The position numbers and the translations under genes were made by a program. Below the pieces are notes generated by a model. It searched no databases and had not been told where the DNA came from. It saw only the letters and a program-made list of their open reading frames with translations. Shown piece after piece: positions 42,643 through 50,175 of a stretch of DNA of 64,000 nucleotides. The stretch lies in NCBI GenBank assembly GCA_035690495.1, contig DASSKK010000010.1:1-64000 (forward strand). The letters run 5' to 3'. The number at the start of each line of letters is the position of its first letter. Position 1 is the first letter of the stretch. The stretch is from DASSKK01 sp035690495. Lineage in GTDB: Bacteria > Actinomycetota > Actinomycetes > Propionibacteriales > Nocardioidaceae.

Positions 42643-42708
42643 GTTGAGATGCGCCCCGTTCCCGGTTGAGATGCGCCCCGTTCCCGGTTGAGATGCGCCG
42701 CGTTGCGC
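42643..42708 (+). repeat. Array A: three 22-bp tandem repeats
   Basis: Units at 42643-42664, 42665-42686 (identical) and 42687-42708 (three differences). Pattern GTTGAGAT-GC-GCC-CC-GTTC-CCG. It is related to array B (45317-45382, opposite strand): 15 of 22 positions agree, with GTTGAGAT, GCC and GTTC conserved. It sits between the lipoprotein stop and the helicase-associated gene promoter. Confidence 0.85.
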
Positions 42709-42721
42709 CGCGCAAGCCTAG

Positions 42722-43186
42722 TCAGCCGTTCCCGCGGGCCGCCAGCACCTGGATGACGGTCTCGCCGGGGCAGTTCGCGGATTCACGGATCGCCCATCGG
42801 CCGGTGAACCCGTTGCCGGTCCAGTTCGCCTCGGCGTCGTGCTCCTCGGTCTCCCCGCTGGTCACCTTGAAACCGGCGCCTTGGACCTCGCGGTTCAAGA
42901 ACCCGAGTATCTGCTTGAACCGGGTATCCGAGACCGCGGTGACGATGGTGCCGGTGCCGCTGCGGTCCTCGGCGTGGAACACCGTCGTCTTCGCCGGGAA
43001 CGGCCAGCTGTCGGGGAAGTCCGCGCCGTACGGCGTCGGCGCAGGCTTCGCATCGGCCCGGCAGGTGGATTGGTCGGCCACCTTGTCGAGCCGGTGCTCG
43101 GCAGCCTTGTCTGCTGCGCTCTCACACGCGGATAAGGCCCCACCGACGAGTCCTGCCGCGCAGAGAGCAGCGAGGATGCGTCGCAT
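42722..43186 (-). CDS. Small secreted lipoprotein
   Basis: A 154-residue protein with a lipoprotein signal (MRRILAALCAAGLVGGALSAC; lipobox LSAC, Cys21 of the precursor). The mature part is hydrophilic; it has a further pair of cysteines (STCRAD, ESANCPGE) and no domain I recognise. ATG 43186 lies three bases after the stop of the Asp-box protein gene, so the two are translated from one transcript. It may assist that exoprotein at the membrane. Confidence 0.75.
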   Translation of the reverse strand: MRRILAALCAAGLVGGALSACESAADKAAEHRLDKVADQSTCRADAKPAPTPYGADFPDSWPFPAKTTVFHAEDRSGTGTIVTAVSDTRFKQILGFLNREVQGAGFKVTSGETEEHDAEANWTGNGFTGRWAIRESANCPGETVIQVLAARGNG

Positions 43187-43189
43187 CGG

Positions 43190-45274
43190 CTACTTCCCGT
43201 AGGTGTGCTGCAGCTTGTTGTCGGACTCGTCGGACTCCGTGATCGCGTTCTGCGGATCCACGACGGCAGTGACGACGTGCGCTCTTCCCTTTGCGCGCCA
43301 CGTCGTCTGCTGGGTCGCGGTCTCGCCGGACGCCAGATCCACACCGGGTGTCAGTCCGACCACCGAGCCGTTGTCGCTGATCTGGGTGCGCACCCCGCTC
43401 ACCGCGGTGTCACCCGAGTTCTCTATCACCGTGGTCGCCGTGTAACGGCCACGGGCGCGCGACACGTCCAGCGAGCTGAGCGTGAGGTTGGTCGTCACCG
43501 GGTCGTACTGCGCGAACAGCGGCTTCCCGCTGCTCTGCCGGGCGATCGTCGCGTACGCGTCGTGGTTGTTCTGCGTCGGGTCCGTGACGCACGCGCCCGT
43601 ACAGCCGTCGGCGTAGGCCACCTCCACGCGGCCGTGGTCGTCGATCGTGACGTCGATGAAGTCCAGCAGATTGCGGTCGTTCGAGCAGGTGGTGCCCGCG
43701 GTGCAGATCGATCCGCGCTGGACCGGGTCGTTCGGGGTCGCGTCGGTGGTAACCCAGGTCTTGCCGCTGTCGTAGGTGGTGTCGACATACAGGTGCCAGA
43801 CGCCCTTGAAGTTCGCGCTGTCCTGGTAGTTGCCGTCGGTCGGGGTGCCGATGTAGGCAAACGACGCCCGGTCGCCGTCGCCGGCCACCATCGCCGGGAA
43901 GACGGCGTTGTTGATGTCGAACTCGGTGCCCACGGTCTGGTTGTGCTCCCAGGTCTTGCCGTGGTCGTGGCTGACGGCGACGCCCGGCTTGCCGTCGGCT
44001 CCGACGTACCCGAAGTAGACGGTGCCGTCCGAGCCGATACCGATCGACGGGTCGGAGTCACCTGGCGTGCTGCCGGGCACGTGCTCGACGGTCCAGCTGG
44101 TGCCGTTGTCGGTGGACACGACCGCCGCCTGGGTGGCGCCACATCCCTTGTTCGGCAGGTACGCCGTGCCGTCCGGCCCGACCTTGATGTGGCCGTGCAG
44201 GCCGCCGCACTCGGTCAGGTCGTACGTCGGGACGCCGGGACCGAACGTGACGCCGCCGTCACGAGAGATCGCGCAGAACGCCGTGGCGATGTCCTGGGAG
44301 CAGTAGTACACAGCGTGCGGGTAGACCCCGATGCCGCCGACGCCGTTCTGGGAGAAGGGGCCGCCGCCGAGGGTCTGGTGGTCGACTCCGCTGGGGATGC
44401 CGCCGCCCTGGCTGGGCGACCAGGACGCGCCGTCGTCGTCGGTGTAGCAGGTCAGCGAGTCGAACCCGGACAGCTGGGACTCGAAGGTCCGCCCCGTCGT
44501 GTGGTCGGTGTACAGGATCGGGTCAAGGCTGGTGGTGTCGCCCTGCGGACAACCGTTGGTGGCGCTCGCGGTCACATCGGTCCACGTCGCGGTCGTGGGA
44601 CTGGTGGCGTCGTCGAAGGTGACCTTCGCCGTAGAGAGCCCGGCTTGGTACATCGTCGCGTCGCTGTTCCAGTTCGTGCCGATCGACGGCTCGCCCGCGT
44701 CGTGGGCGCCGGAGAACGACCCGGGGGCCGGGTAGTTCGCGAAGCCCGGTGGGGTGTCCGTTCCGGGCGGAGGGTTCGTCGGCGTGGTCGCCAGCGTCGC
44801 GGTGGCCTGGTAGCTCTGGCCCAACGGTGCGAACGGCACCACGCGAACCGTGTAGTCGGCGCTCGTCGCGGGCAGGTAGACCGTCTCCGGGTCGGCGCTG
44901 GAGGCGGCCGTGCCTGCGGGGTCGCCGTTCGCGTCGAGCGCGTAGACGTCGAAGTCCGCGGCGGAGTTGGGCCAGCTCACCTTCACGACCATCCGGTGGT
45001 CGGTGCCGTAGCCGGCCGGCGTGTCGACGTGCAGCGTGTAGTCGTCACAGGACTGCGGAACCGTGCAGTCGGGTGTGCCGTTGGCCTGCGCGGTGACGTT
45101 CGGCGCGACGAACGGGCCACCCGACCACGAGACCGAAGTGCTGGTGTCGGAGACCGTGCCCTCGGTGGGAGTGGCGGCCTGAGCGCTGTCGAGGGCGAAT
45201 CCGGCGGCGAGGAGTACGCCGATCGCGCCGGCGCGCAGCAGCCTGCTGCGCAGCGATGAGCCTGGTAGGTGCAT
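43190..45274 (-). CDS. Secreted Asp-box (BNR) protein with CARDB-like domain
   Basis: A 694-residue exoprotein. Signal peptide at 1-33 (LLAAGFALDSAQA), a beta-rich N-terminal region, then a beta-propeller with at least five Asp-box motifs (DDDGASWS, SRDGGVTFG, STDNGTSWT, SHDHGKTWE, TYDSGKTWV), and a C-terminal CARDB-like adhesion domain with ITESDESDNK. Asp-box propellers are typical of sialidases and other glycan-binding proteins; catalytic residues for sialidase cannot be identified. ATG 45274 is 43 bases from repeat array B. Confidence 0.82.
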   Translation of the reverse strand: MHLPGSSLRSRLLRAGAIGVLLAAGFALDSAQAATPTEGTVSDTSTSVSWSGGPFVAPNVTAQANGTPDCTVPQSCDDYTLHVDTPAGYGTDHRMVVKVSWPNSAADFDVYALDANGDPAGTAASSADPETVYLPATSADYTVRVVPFAPLGQSYQATATLATTPTNPPPGTDTPPGFANYPAPGSFSGAHDAGEPSIGTNWNSDATMYQAGLSTAKVTFDDATSPTTATWTDVTASATNGCPQGDTTSLDPILYTDHTTGRTFESQLSGFDSLTCYTDDDGASWSPSQGGGIPSGVDHQTLGGGPFSQNGVGGIGVYPHAVYYCSQDIATAFCAISRDGGVTFGPGVPTYDLTECGGLHGHIKVGPDGTAYLPNKGCGATQAAVVSTDNGTSWTVEHVPGSTPGDSDPSIGIGSDGTVYFGYVGADGKPGVAVSHDHGKTWEHNQTVGTEFDINNAVFPAMVAGDGDRASFAYIGTPTDGNYQDSANFKGVWHLYVDTTYDSGKTWVTTDATPNDPVQRGSICTAGTTCSNDRNLLDFIDVTIDDHGRVEVAYADGCTGACVTDPTQNNHDAYATIARQSSGKPLFAQYDPVTTNLTLSSLDVSRARGRYTATTVIENSGDTAVSGVRTQISDNGSVVGLTPGVDLASGETATQQTTWRAKGRAHVVTAVVDPQNAITESDESDNKLQHTYGK

Positions 45275-45316
45275 GCCTGCTCAACGAGAGAGGCCCTGAG
45301 AGGTCACGCCGGCCGT

Positions 45317-45382
45317 CGCGAACCAGGCAGATCTGAACGCCGAACCAGGCAGATCTCGACGCCGAACCAGGCAGATCTCAAC
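45317..45382 (-). repeat. Array B: three 22-bp tandem repeats
   Basis: On the minus strand the units read GTTGAGAT-CT-GCC-TG-GTTC-GGC (45361-45382), then 45339-45360 with one difference and 45317-45338 with three. The first unit contains the TGA stop of gatD. It is 43 bases upstream of the Asp-box protein ATG. See array A for the relation. Confidence 0.85.
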
Positions 45383-46097
45383 GGGCGGCGGTGGCGGCAG
45401 CGAAGCGCTCGTGGCGGAGCCGCTCGACAGCCGCATGCTCCAGCGGCTCCAGCGTTGCGCCGGTGGTGGCCGACAGCAGGTGGTCGGCGAGGGCGGGGTT
45501 GCGGGCGAGCACGGGGCCGTGCAGGTACGTCGCGACGACACCGTGCTGGACGGCACCCTCATGGCTGTCGTGACCGTTGCCGGTCCCTGCGGTGACGCGG
45601 CCCAGCGGAGTGGCGTCGGCGCCGAGCGCGGCGTCTCCCTGGTGGTTCTCGTAGCCGCTGAGCCGGCCGATCGGCAGCCCGACCGCGTCGGCGACTACTT
45701 CGCCGACGGCCCGCTCTCCGGCGAGCCGTCCGCAGCGCACATCGAGCAGGCCCATCCCCGCGCGCACCGAGCCGTCCGGGCCCGCGAACTGCTCGGACAG
45801 CAGTTGGAACCCGGCGCAGACCGCCAGGCAGGGGGTGCCGTTCTCGAGGGCCGAGGTCAGCACCGGCTGCTCGCGGAGCAGCTCCCAGGCCAGCAGCAGC
45901 GAGCTGTCCTCACCGCCGCCGAGCAGGTAGAGGTCCGCCTCGCCGGGGACCGGATCCCCGGGCGCGACCTCGAGCACCCGAACCGGCAGGTCGCGGGCCC
46001 TGCCGCGGTGCACGAGCGCGAGCAGGTTGCCGCGGTCGCCGTAGGTGCCCAGCAGCTCCGGGTAGACGAGTGCGATCGTCAGCGCGTCAGCGGCCAC
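45378..46097 (-). CDS. gatD: Lipid II isoglutaminyl synthase, glutaminase subunit
   Basis: A 239-residue class I glutamine amidotransferase of the CobB/CobQ type. GatD supplies ammonia from glutamine, and with MurT converts D-Glu of lipid II to D-isoglutamine. The nucleophile Cys lies in CLAVCAGFQLL and the His in VVATYLHGPVL. The start overlaps the murT stop by 11 bases, the normal gene order. Its stop codon lies inside repeat array B. Confidence 0.94.
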   Translation of the reverse strand: MAADALTIALVYPELLGTYGDRGNLLALVHRGRARDLPVRVLEVAPGDPVPGEADLYLLGGGEDSSLLLAWELLREQPVLTSALENGTPCLAVCAGFQLLSEQFAGPDGSVRAGMGLLDVRCGRLAGERAVGEVVADAVGLPIGRLSGYENHQGDAALGADATPLGRVTAGTGNGHDSHEGAVQHGVVATYLHGPVLARNPALADHLLSATTGATLEPLEHAAVERLRHERFAAATAAR

Positions 46098-47343
46098 GGC
46101 CGATCCACCTCCGTGCGTCCTGGAACGCCGAGTAGTTGGCTACCACGTCGACCGGCCCGTCGGGGAGCGCTCTCAGCGCGCCCTCGAGGCTGGGGAACTG
46201 CTCGACGCCGGTGAACCCGTCGATCTCCAGCCGCACGGTCATGTCGGTGCCGCGCTTGCCGTAGACCACGATGTCACGTCCGCGCAGCGCGTCGAACGTG
46301 ACGTCGTACAGCCAGGACGGGTCGCGCCCGTCGACGCCCTCCGAGTTGAAGCCCAAGATGATCGGACGATGCACGATCGGAGACGGCGTCTCGCTGACCA
46401 TCCGGGTCGCCTCCAGCCAGCCGGCGGGGTTCTTGGCGAGCAGCAGACGCACTCGCTTCCCGTCGACGTCGTAGGAGGCGTAGCGTCCGGCGACCTGCCG
46501 GATCTCGCCGATCGCCCGGGCGGCCTCGGCCGTGTCCGCACCCGCGTCGGAGGCGGCCGCGATCGCCAGGGCCGCGTTGGCGAGGTTCGCCTCACCGGGA
46601 AGCGTCAGGCTCAGCTTGACCCGATGGTCCGGGGCGACCAGCTCTTCGCCGTCGAGCCACCAGTCGGGATCGGGACGCGTCAGCCCGCACGCGGCGCAGC
46701 TCCATCGCACACCGTCGCGGTCGCAGCGGCCGCCGCATCGGGGGCACAGCACCGAGTCGGCCGTCCAGCGCTGCCCCATCGCCACCCAGACCTGGCGCGC
46801 CGCGGCCATCGCCGGCCACACCACGTCGGGGTCGTCGCAGTTCGCCACCGCCAGAGGTACGTCGTCCAGTGCCGCCCGCCACTTGTTCGAGACCGAGGCG
46901 ACCTCGGGGTTGCGGGTCAGCTGGTCCCGGGTGAGGTTGAGCAGCAGCGCGGCCTGCGGGCGGGTCCGCTCCACCACCCAGGGCAGCCAGCCCTCGTCGG
47001 TCTCGAGCACCACCCGGCCGGCGTCCCCGTGCGCCAGGGCGGTAGTGATGCCGGGCGGGGTGTTGGCCCCGTCGGCGTTGGTGTCGGCGGGGCCGAGGGT
47101 GCGCAGCGCCGCGGTCAGCATCGCGGTGGTCGTGGACTTCCCGTTGGTGCCGCTGACCAGGGCGACGTACCGCCCGGCGGCGAGCGTGCGCGCCGCGTCC
47201 GGCGCGAGCGCCAGCAGCACCCGCCCGCCGATCACGCCTCCGCCGCCGCGCCCGGTGGCGCGCGACAGCGCGGAGACAGCGCGGGCGGCGTACGTCGCGG
47301 CGTTGAGCCTGGCGCTGCGCGGGCGGTCCGAAGAGGTCTGCAC
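46087..47343 (-). CDS. murT: Lipid II isoglutaminyl synthase, ligase subunit
   Basis: A 418-residue Mur-ligase-like subunit of lipid II amidation. ATP site SGTNGKSTTTAML (about 54-66), a zinc ribbon CPRCGGRC and CAACG (about 210-235), and a C-terminal MurT domain. I chose GTG 47343 (VQTSSDRPRS), which fits the family start; the longer frame to 47490 begins in the intergenic gap. It is transcribed divergently from the ABC-2 exporter genes. Confidence 0.93.
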   Translation of the reverse strand: MQTSSDRPRSARLNAATYAARAVSALSRATGRGGGGVIGGRVLLALAPDAARTLAAGRYVALVSGTNGKSTTTAMLTAALRTLGPADTNADGANTPPGITTALAHGDAGRVVLETDEGWLPWVVERTRPQAALLLNLTRDQLTRNPEVASVSNKWRAALDDVPLAVANCDDPDVVWPAMAAARQVWVAMGQRWTADSVLCPRCGGRCDRDGVRWSCAACGLTRPDPDWWLDGEELVAPDHRVKLSLTLPGEANLANAALAIAAASDAGADTAEAARAIGEIRQVAGRYASYDVDGKRVRLLLAKNPAGWLEATRMVSETPSPIVHRPIILGFNSEGVDGRDPSWLYDVTFDALRGRDIVVYGKRGTDMTVRLEIDGFTGVEQFPSLEGALRALPDGPVDVVANYSAFQDARRWIGRGR

Positions 47344-47681
47344 GGCACTAGTAAACCGGGCGCCGCCCCAGAGGCCGAGCCGCCCCGCCCCGCTCACGCC
47401 GGTCTCATCCGTCGCGAAAGCGGCGCGGCTTGCGCCGTTCCCTGGGACTATGAGGAGTGTCGTTCGCCGAACCGATGCCCGAAGCACCATCCGAAGGCGC
47501 GGTCATCGTCATTCACAATGCCCGCGCCTGGTTCGGGAATCGGTGCCTACGGGCATTACCGCGGCCGATCTGCGAGAACTGACTTGCGAACCCGAGCACT
47601 CGGGAGTCTGGGTGGACCGTCAGTCACCTGATCCCTGAATTCCCACCCGAACCGAAGCCGTCTTCCTGGCAGGATGTGCGC
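47344..47681. other. 338-base divergent intergenic region
   Basis: No gene is supported here. It separates murT from the ABC-2 ATPase and must carry both promoters. A perfect 6-bp palindrome CCCGAG-CA-CTCGGG (47591-47604) is the only clear symmetrical site. AGGA at 47671-47674 is the ribosome-binding site of the ATPase gene. Confidence 0.4.
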
Positions 47682-48611
47682 ATGGCAGTGATCGAGGCGT
47701 GCGGACTCGGAAAGTCCTATGCCGGGAAGCCGGCGGTCAGCGACCTGAGCTTCGAGGTGCAGCCCGGGAGTGTGACGGGCTTCCTGGGCCCGAACGGGGC
47801 GGGCAAGTCCACCACGATGCGGCTGATGCTGGGACTCGACCACGGAGCGGGGACGACGACGTTCGACGGGATCCCGTTCACGTCCCTGGAGCACCCGATG
47901 CGGCATGTCGGCGCGCTGCTGGAGGCCAAGCCGTTCCACCCGACCCGCAAGGCGCGAAACCATCTGCGGATGCTCGCCGCGGCGAACGGCATCGGCATGG
48001 GACGGGTCGACGAGGTGCTCGAGCAGCTGGGGCTGTCCGCGGTCGCGGCCAAGAAGCCCAAGACGTTCTCGCTGGGCATGGGTCAGCGCCTCGGGCTCGC
48101 GGCGGCGCTGCTCGGGGACCCGCACACGCTGCTCCTCGACGAGCCGGCGAACGGGCTGGACCCCCAAGGCATCCAGTGGATCCGCGAGCTGTTGCGCGGC
48201 TTCGCGGCGGGCGGCCGCTCGGTGTTCGTGTCGAGCCATCTGCTCTCGGAGATGGCGCTGATGGCCGACCAGCTGGTGGTGATCGGGCGAGGCCGGCTGA
48301 TCGCCAGCGGACCGGTCACCGACTTCGTGAAGACCTCGCGCCGCAACGCGGTGCTGGTGCGGAGCCCGCAGGCCGACGAGCTGGCCGGTCTGCTGACCCG
48401 TGCCGGCGGCGAGGTGCACGCCGAGGAGCCGGGCGCGCTGCGGGTGACCGGCCTGGACGCGACGCGCATCGGCGATCTCGCCTTCGACGCCTCGATCCGG
48501 CTGCATGAGCTCGCGCCGAGGAACGCAACGCTGGAGGAGGCGTTCCTGGAGGCGACCGGGGCGGCCCAGGAGTTCGAGGCCGTCGCCGGCCGTCCGGAGG
48601 GATCGTCGTGA
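47682..48611 (+). CDS. ABC-2 type exporter, ATP-binding subunit
   Basis: A 309-residue ABC ATPase. Walker A GPNGAGKST, signature FSLGMGQRL, Walker B TLLLDEPANGLDP, and the H-loop SSHLLSEMALMAD. This class (NatA/BcrA-like) powers export of ions, bacteriocins or antibiotics. ATG 47682 has AGGA seven bases upstream. The stop overlaps the permease GTG by four bases. Cargo is unknown. Confidence 0.92.
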   Translation: MAVIEACGLGKSYAGKPAVSDLSFEVQPGSVTGFLGPNGAGKSTTMRLMLGLDHGAGTTTFDGIPFTSLEHPMRHVGALLEAKPFHPTRKARNHLRMLAAANGIGMGRVDEVLEQLGLSAVAAKKPKTFSLGMGQRLGLAAALLGDPHTLLLDEPANGLDPQGIQWIRELLRGFAAGGRSVFVSSHLLSEMALMADQLVVIGRGRLIASGPVTDFVKTSRRNAVLVRSPQADELAGLLTRAGGEVHAEEPGALRVTGLDATRIGDLAFDASIRLHELAPRNATLEEAFLEATGAAQEFEAVAGRPEGSS

Positions 48612-49420
48612 CCGCAGCCCTGCGCTACGAGCTGGCCCGGATCCGCACGATCCGCTCCACCTACTGGCTGTCGGCGATCGCGTTCGTGTTCGGCATCGGG
48701 CTGTCCTTCCTGGCTGCCCTCGGCGCCTCGATCTCCTACGCCACCAACCAGCCGCCCTCCGCCGAGGACGCCGCGACCATGGGTACGGCGATCACCACCC
48801 AGTTCGCGGTCTTCGGCGCGCCATACTTCGTCGCCTACATCCTCGGGATGCTCGGTGTGTTCGCGTGGGGCCACGAGTACCGCCACGGCATGATCCGCGC
48901 CACCCTGACGGCTCTGGACTCGCGCACCCGCGCCTGGATCGCCAAGTACGTCGTGGTCGCCGGCTGGGTGCTGCTGGTGGCGCTCATGACGCTGGTCTGC
49001 TCGGCGTTGATCGGCTGGCTGTGGCTGCACGACGACGGCGTGCCCTTCCACGTCTCCGACCTGGCCGCGATCGTCGGGCGCACCCTGCTCTACACGCTCG
49101 TGTTCACCTGGATCGCGACCGCGTTCACCTCGCTGATCCGCAACCAGACCGCGGCGCTGGTGCTGATGTTCCTGTGGCCGCTGGCGCTCGAGAACGTGGT
49201 CACGCTGATCCTCAACGTGGTTCCCGGTCTGCGCGACCACGCCGACCTGACCCGGTTCCTGCCGTTCACCGCGGGCACCCGGATGATCTCCTCGATCGAC
49301 CGGGCCACCTCGACGTTCGGCGAGCCGCTGTCGCTGGTCGGCGCGGTGATCGTCTTCGGTGGCCTCACCGCGATCCTGATGGTCGCCAGCCTGGTGCTGT
49401 TCCGAAGCCGCGACGCGTGA
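48608..49420 (+). CDS. ABC-2 type exporter, permease subunit
   Basis: A 270-residue integral membrane protein with about six helices, first near residues 18-40 (YWLSAIAFVFGIGLSFLAAL), typical of the NatB/ABC-2 membrane family. EYRHGMIRATLTALDSR is the conserved cytoplasmic stretch. GTG 48608 overlaps the ATPase stop. It forms the pore for the exporter. Confidence 0.9.
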   Translation: MTAALRYELARIRTIRSTYWLSAIAFVFGIGLSFLAALGASISYATNQPPSAEDAATMGTAITTQFAVFGAPYFVAYILGMLGVFAWGHEYRHGMIRATLTALDSRTRAWIAKYVVVAGWVLLVALMTLVCSALIGWLWLHDDGVPFHVSDLAAIVGRTLLYTLVFTWIATAFTSLIRNQTAALVLMFLWPLALENVVTLILNVVPGLRDHADLTRFLPFTAGTRMISSIDRATSTFGEPLSLVGAVIVFGGLTAILMVASLVLFRSRDA

Positions 49421-49520
49421 CCCGAGGCTTCCGGGGCGACTAGGGAGATTCTCAGCTCGATAGTGACTGAACAACTCCCATGTCGCCGAGACGGGCGGCG
49501 CTGAGATAGCGTGGCGGCAG

Positions 49521-50165
49521 ATGTCGCCACCAGCCACACCTCGATCGGTTCCCGAGGTCTGGTACGTCTCCTACGGCTCCAACATGTCCGCGCAGCGCCT
49601 CCGTGCCTACCTGAGCGGCGGCCTTCCTCCGGGAGGCAGCCGGCAGCATCCCGGCGCACGGGACCCGCGGCCACCTCGACAAAGCATCCCGGTGGACCTG
49701 CCCGGCGCGGTCTACTTCGCCGGCGACAGCCCGCAGTGGGGCGGAGGGGTCGCGTTCTACGACCACACCACAACGGGTCCCACGGCCGCTCGCGGCTACC
49801 TCGTCACCGCCGCCCAGTTCGCGGACATCCTCGCGCAGGAGCTCCATCGGATCCCCGAACCAGGCGATCCGATCGAGGAGCTGGTCGTGGCCGGTGTCGA
49901 CGGCCGGCACCAGCTCGGTCGCGGCCGCTACGAGACGCTGCTCGAGGTGGGGCACTACGACGACCGGCCGATGCTCACCTTCACCGCACCTCACGGGATC
50001 GACGGCGTCGAGCACACCTCCCCGTCGGCGGCGTACCTGGCCACCCTGCGGGTCGGTCTGCGGGAGGCCCGGGGCTGGGACGTCGAGCGGATCGCCGGCT
50101 ACTTCGCGGGACTCGGCGTGACCCACGTGCCGCCGAGGGTGGCCGGAGCGGCGGAGGCTCACTAG
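49521..50165 (+). CDS. GGCT-fold (gamma-glutamylcyclotransferase-like) protein
   Basis: A 214-residue protein with the YGSNMS signature (WYVSYGSNMSAQRL, about residues 14-27) of the gamma-glutamylcyclotransferase/AIG2 fold. The family is often mis-annotated as a histone deacetylase. A catalytic Glu cannot be assigned with confidence. TAGCGT ends eight bases before the ATG. The gene ends 10 bases before the acyl-CoA ligase start codon. Confidence 0.7.
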   Translation: MSPPATPRSVPEVWYVSYGSNMSAQRLRAYLSGGLPPGGSRQHPGARDPRPPRQSIPVDLPGAVYFAGDSPQWGGGVAFYDHTTTGPTAARGYLVTAAQFADILAQELHRIPEPGDPIEELVVAGVDGRHQLGRGRYETLLEVGHYDDRPMLTFTAPHGIDGVEHTSPSAAYLATLRVGLREARGWDVERIAGYFAGLGVTHVPPRVAGAAEAH

Positions 50166-50168
50166 GGT
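50163..50168 (+). promoter_or_regulatory. -10 box TAGGGT, leaderless acyl-CoA ligase gene
   Basis: TAGGGT-N7-ATG (50176); overlaps the stop codon of the upstream gene. Confidence 0.5.
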
Positions 50169-50175
50169 GCGAAGT

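Noticed and set aside
42643..42708. CRISPR-like array
   Set aside because: Units are directly adjacent without spacers, and only three are present; no cas genes are nearby.
45317..45382. CRISPR-like array
   Set aside because: Three contiguous 22-bp units with no spacer sequence between them.
49521..50165. Histone deacetylase
   Set aside because: Proteins with YGSNM are sometimes labelled so, but no deacetylase motif is present; the GGCT fold fits better.
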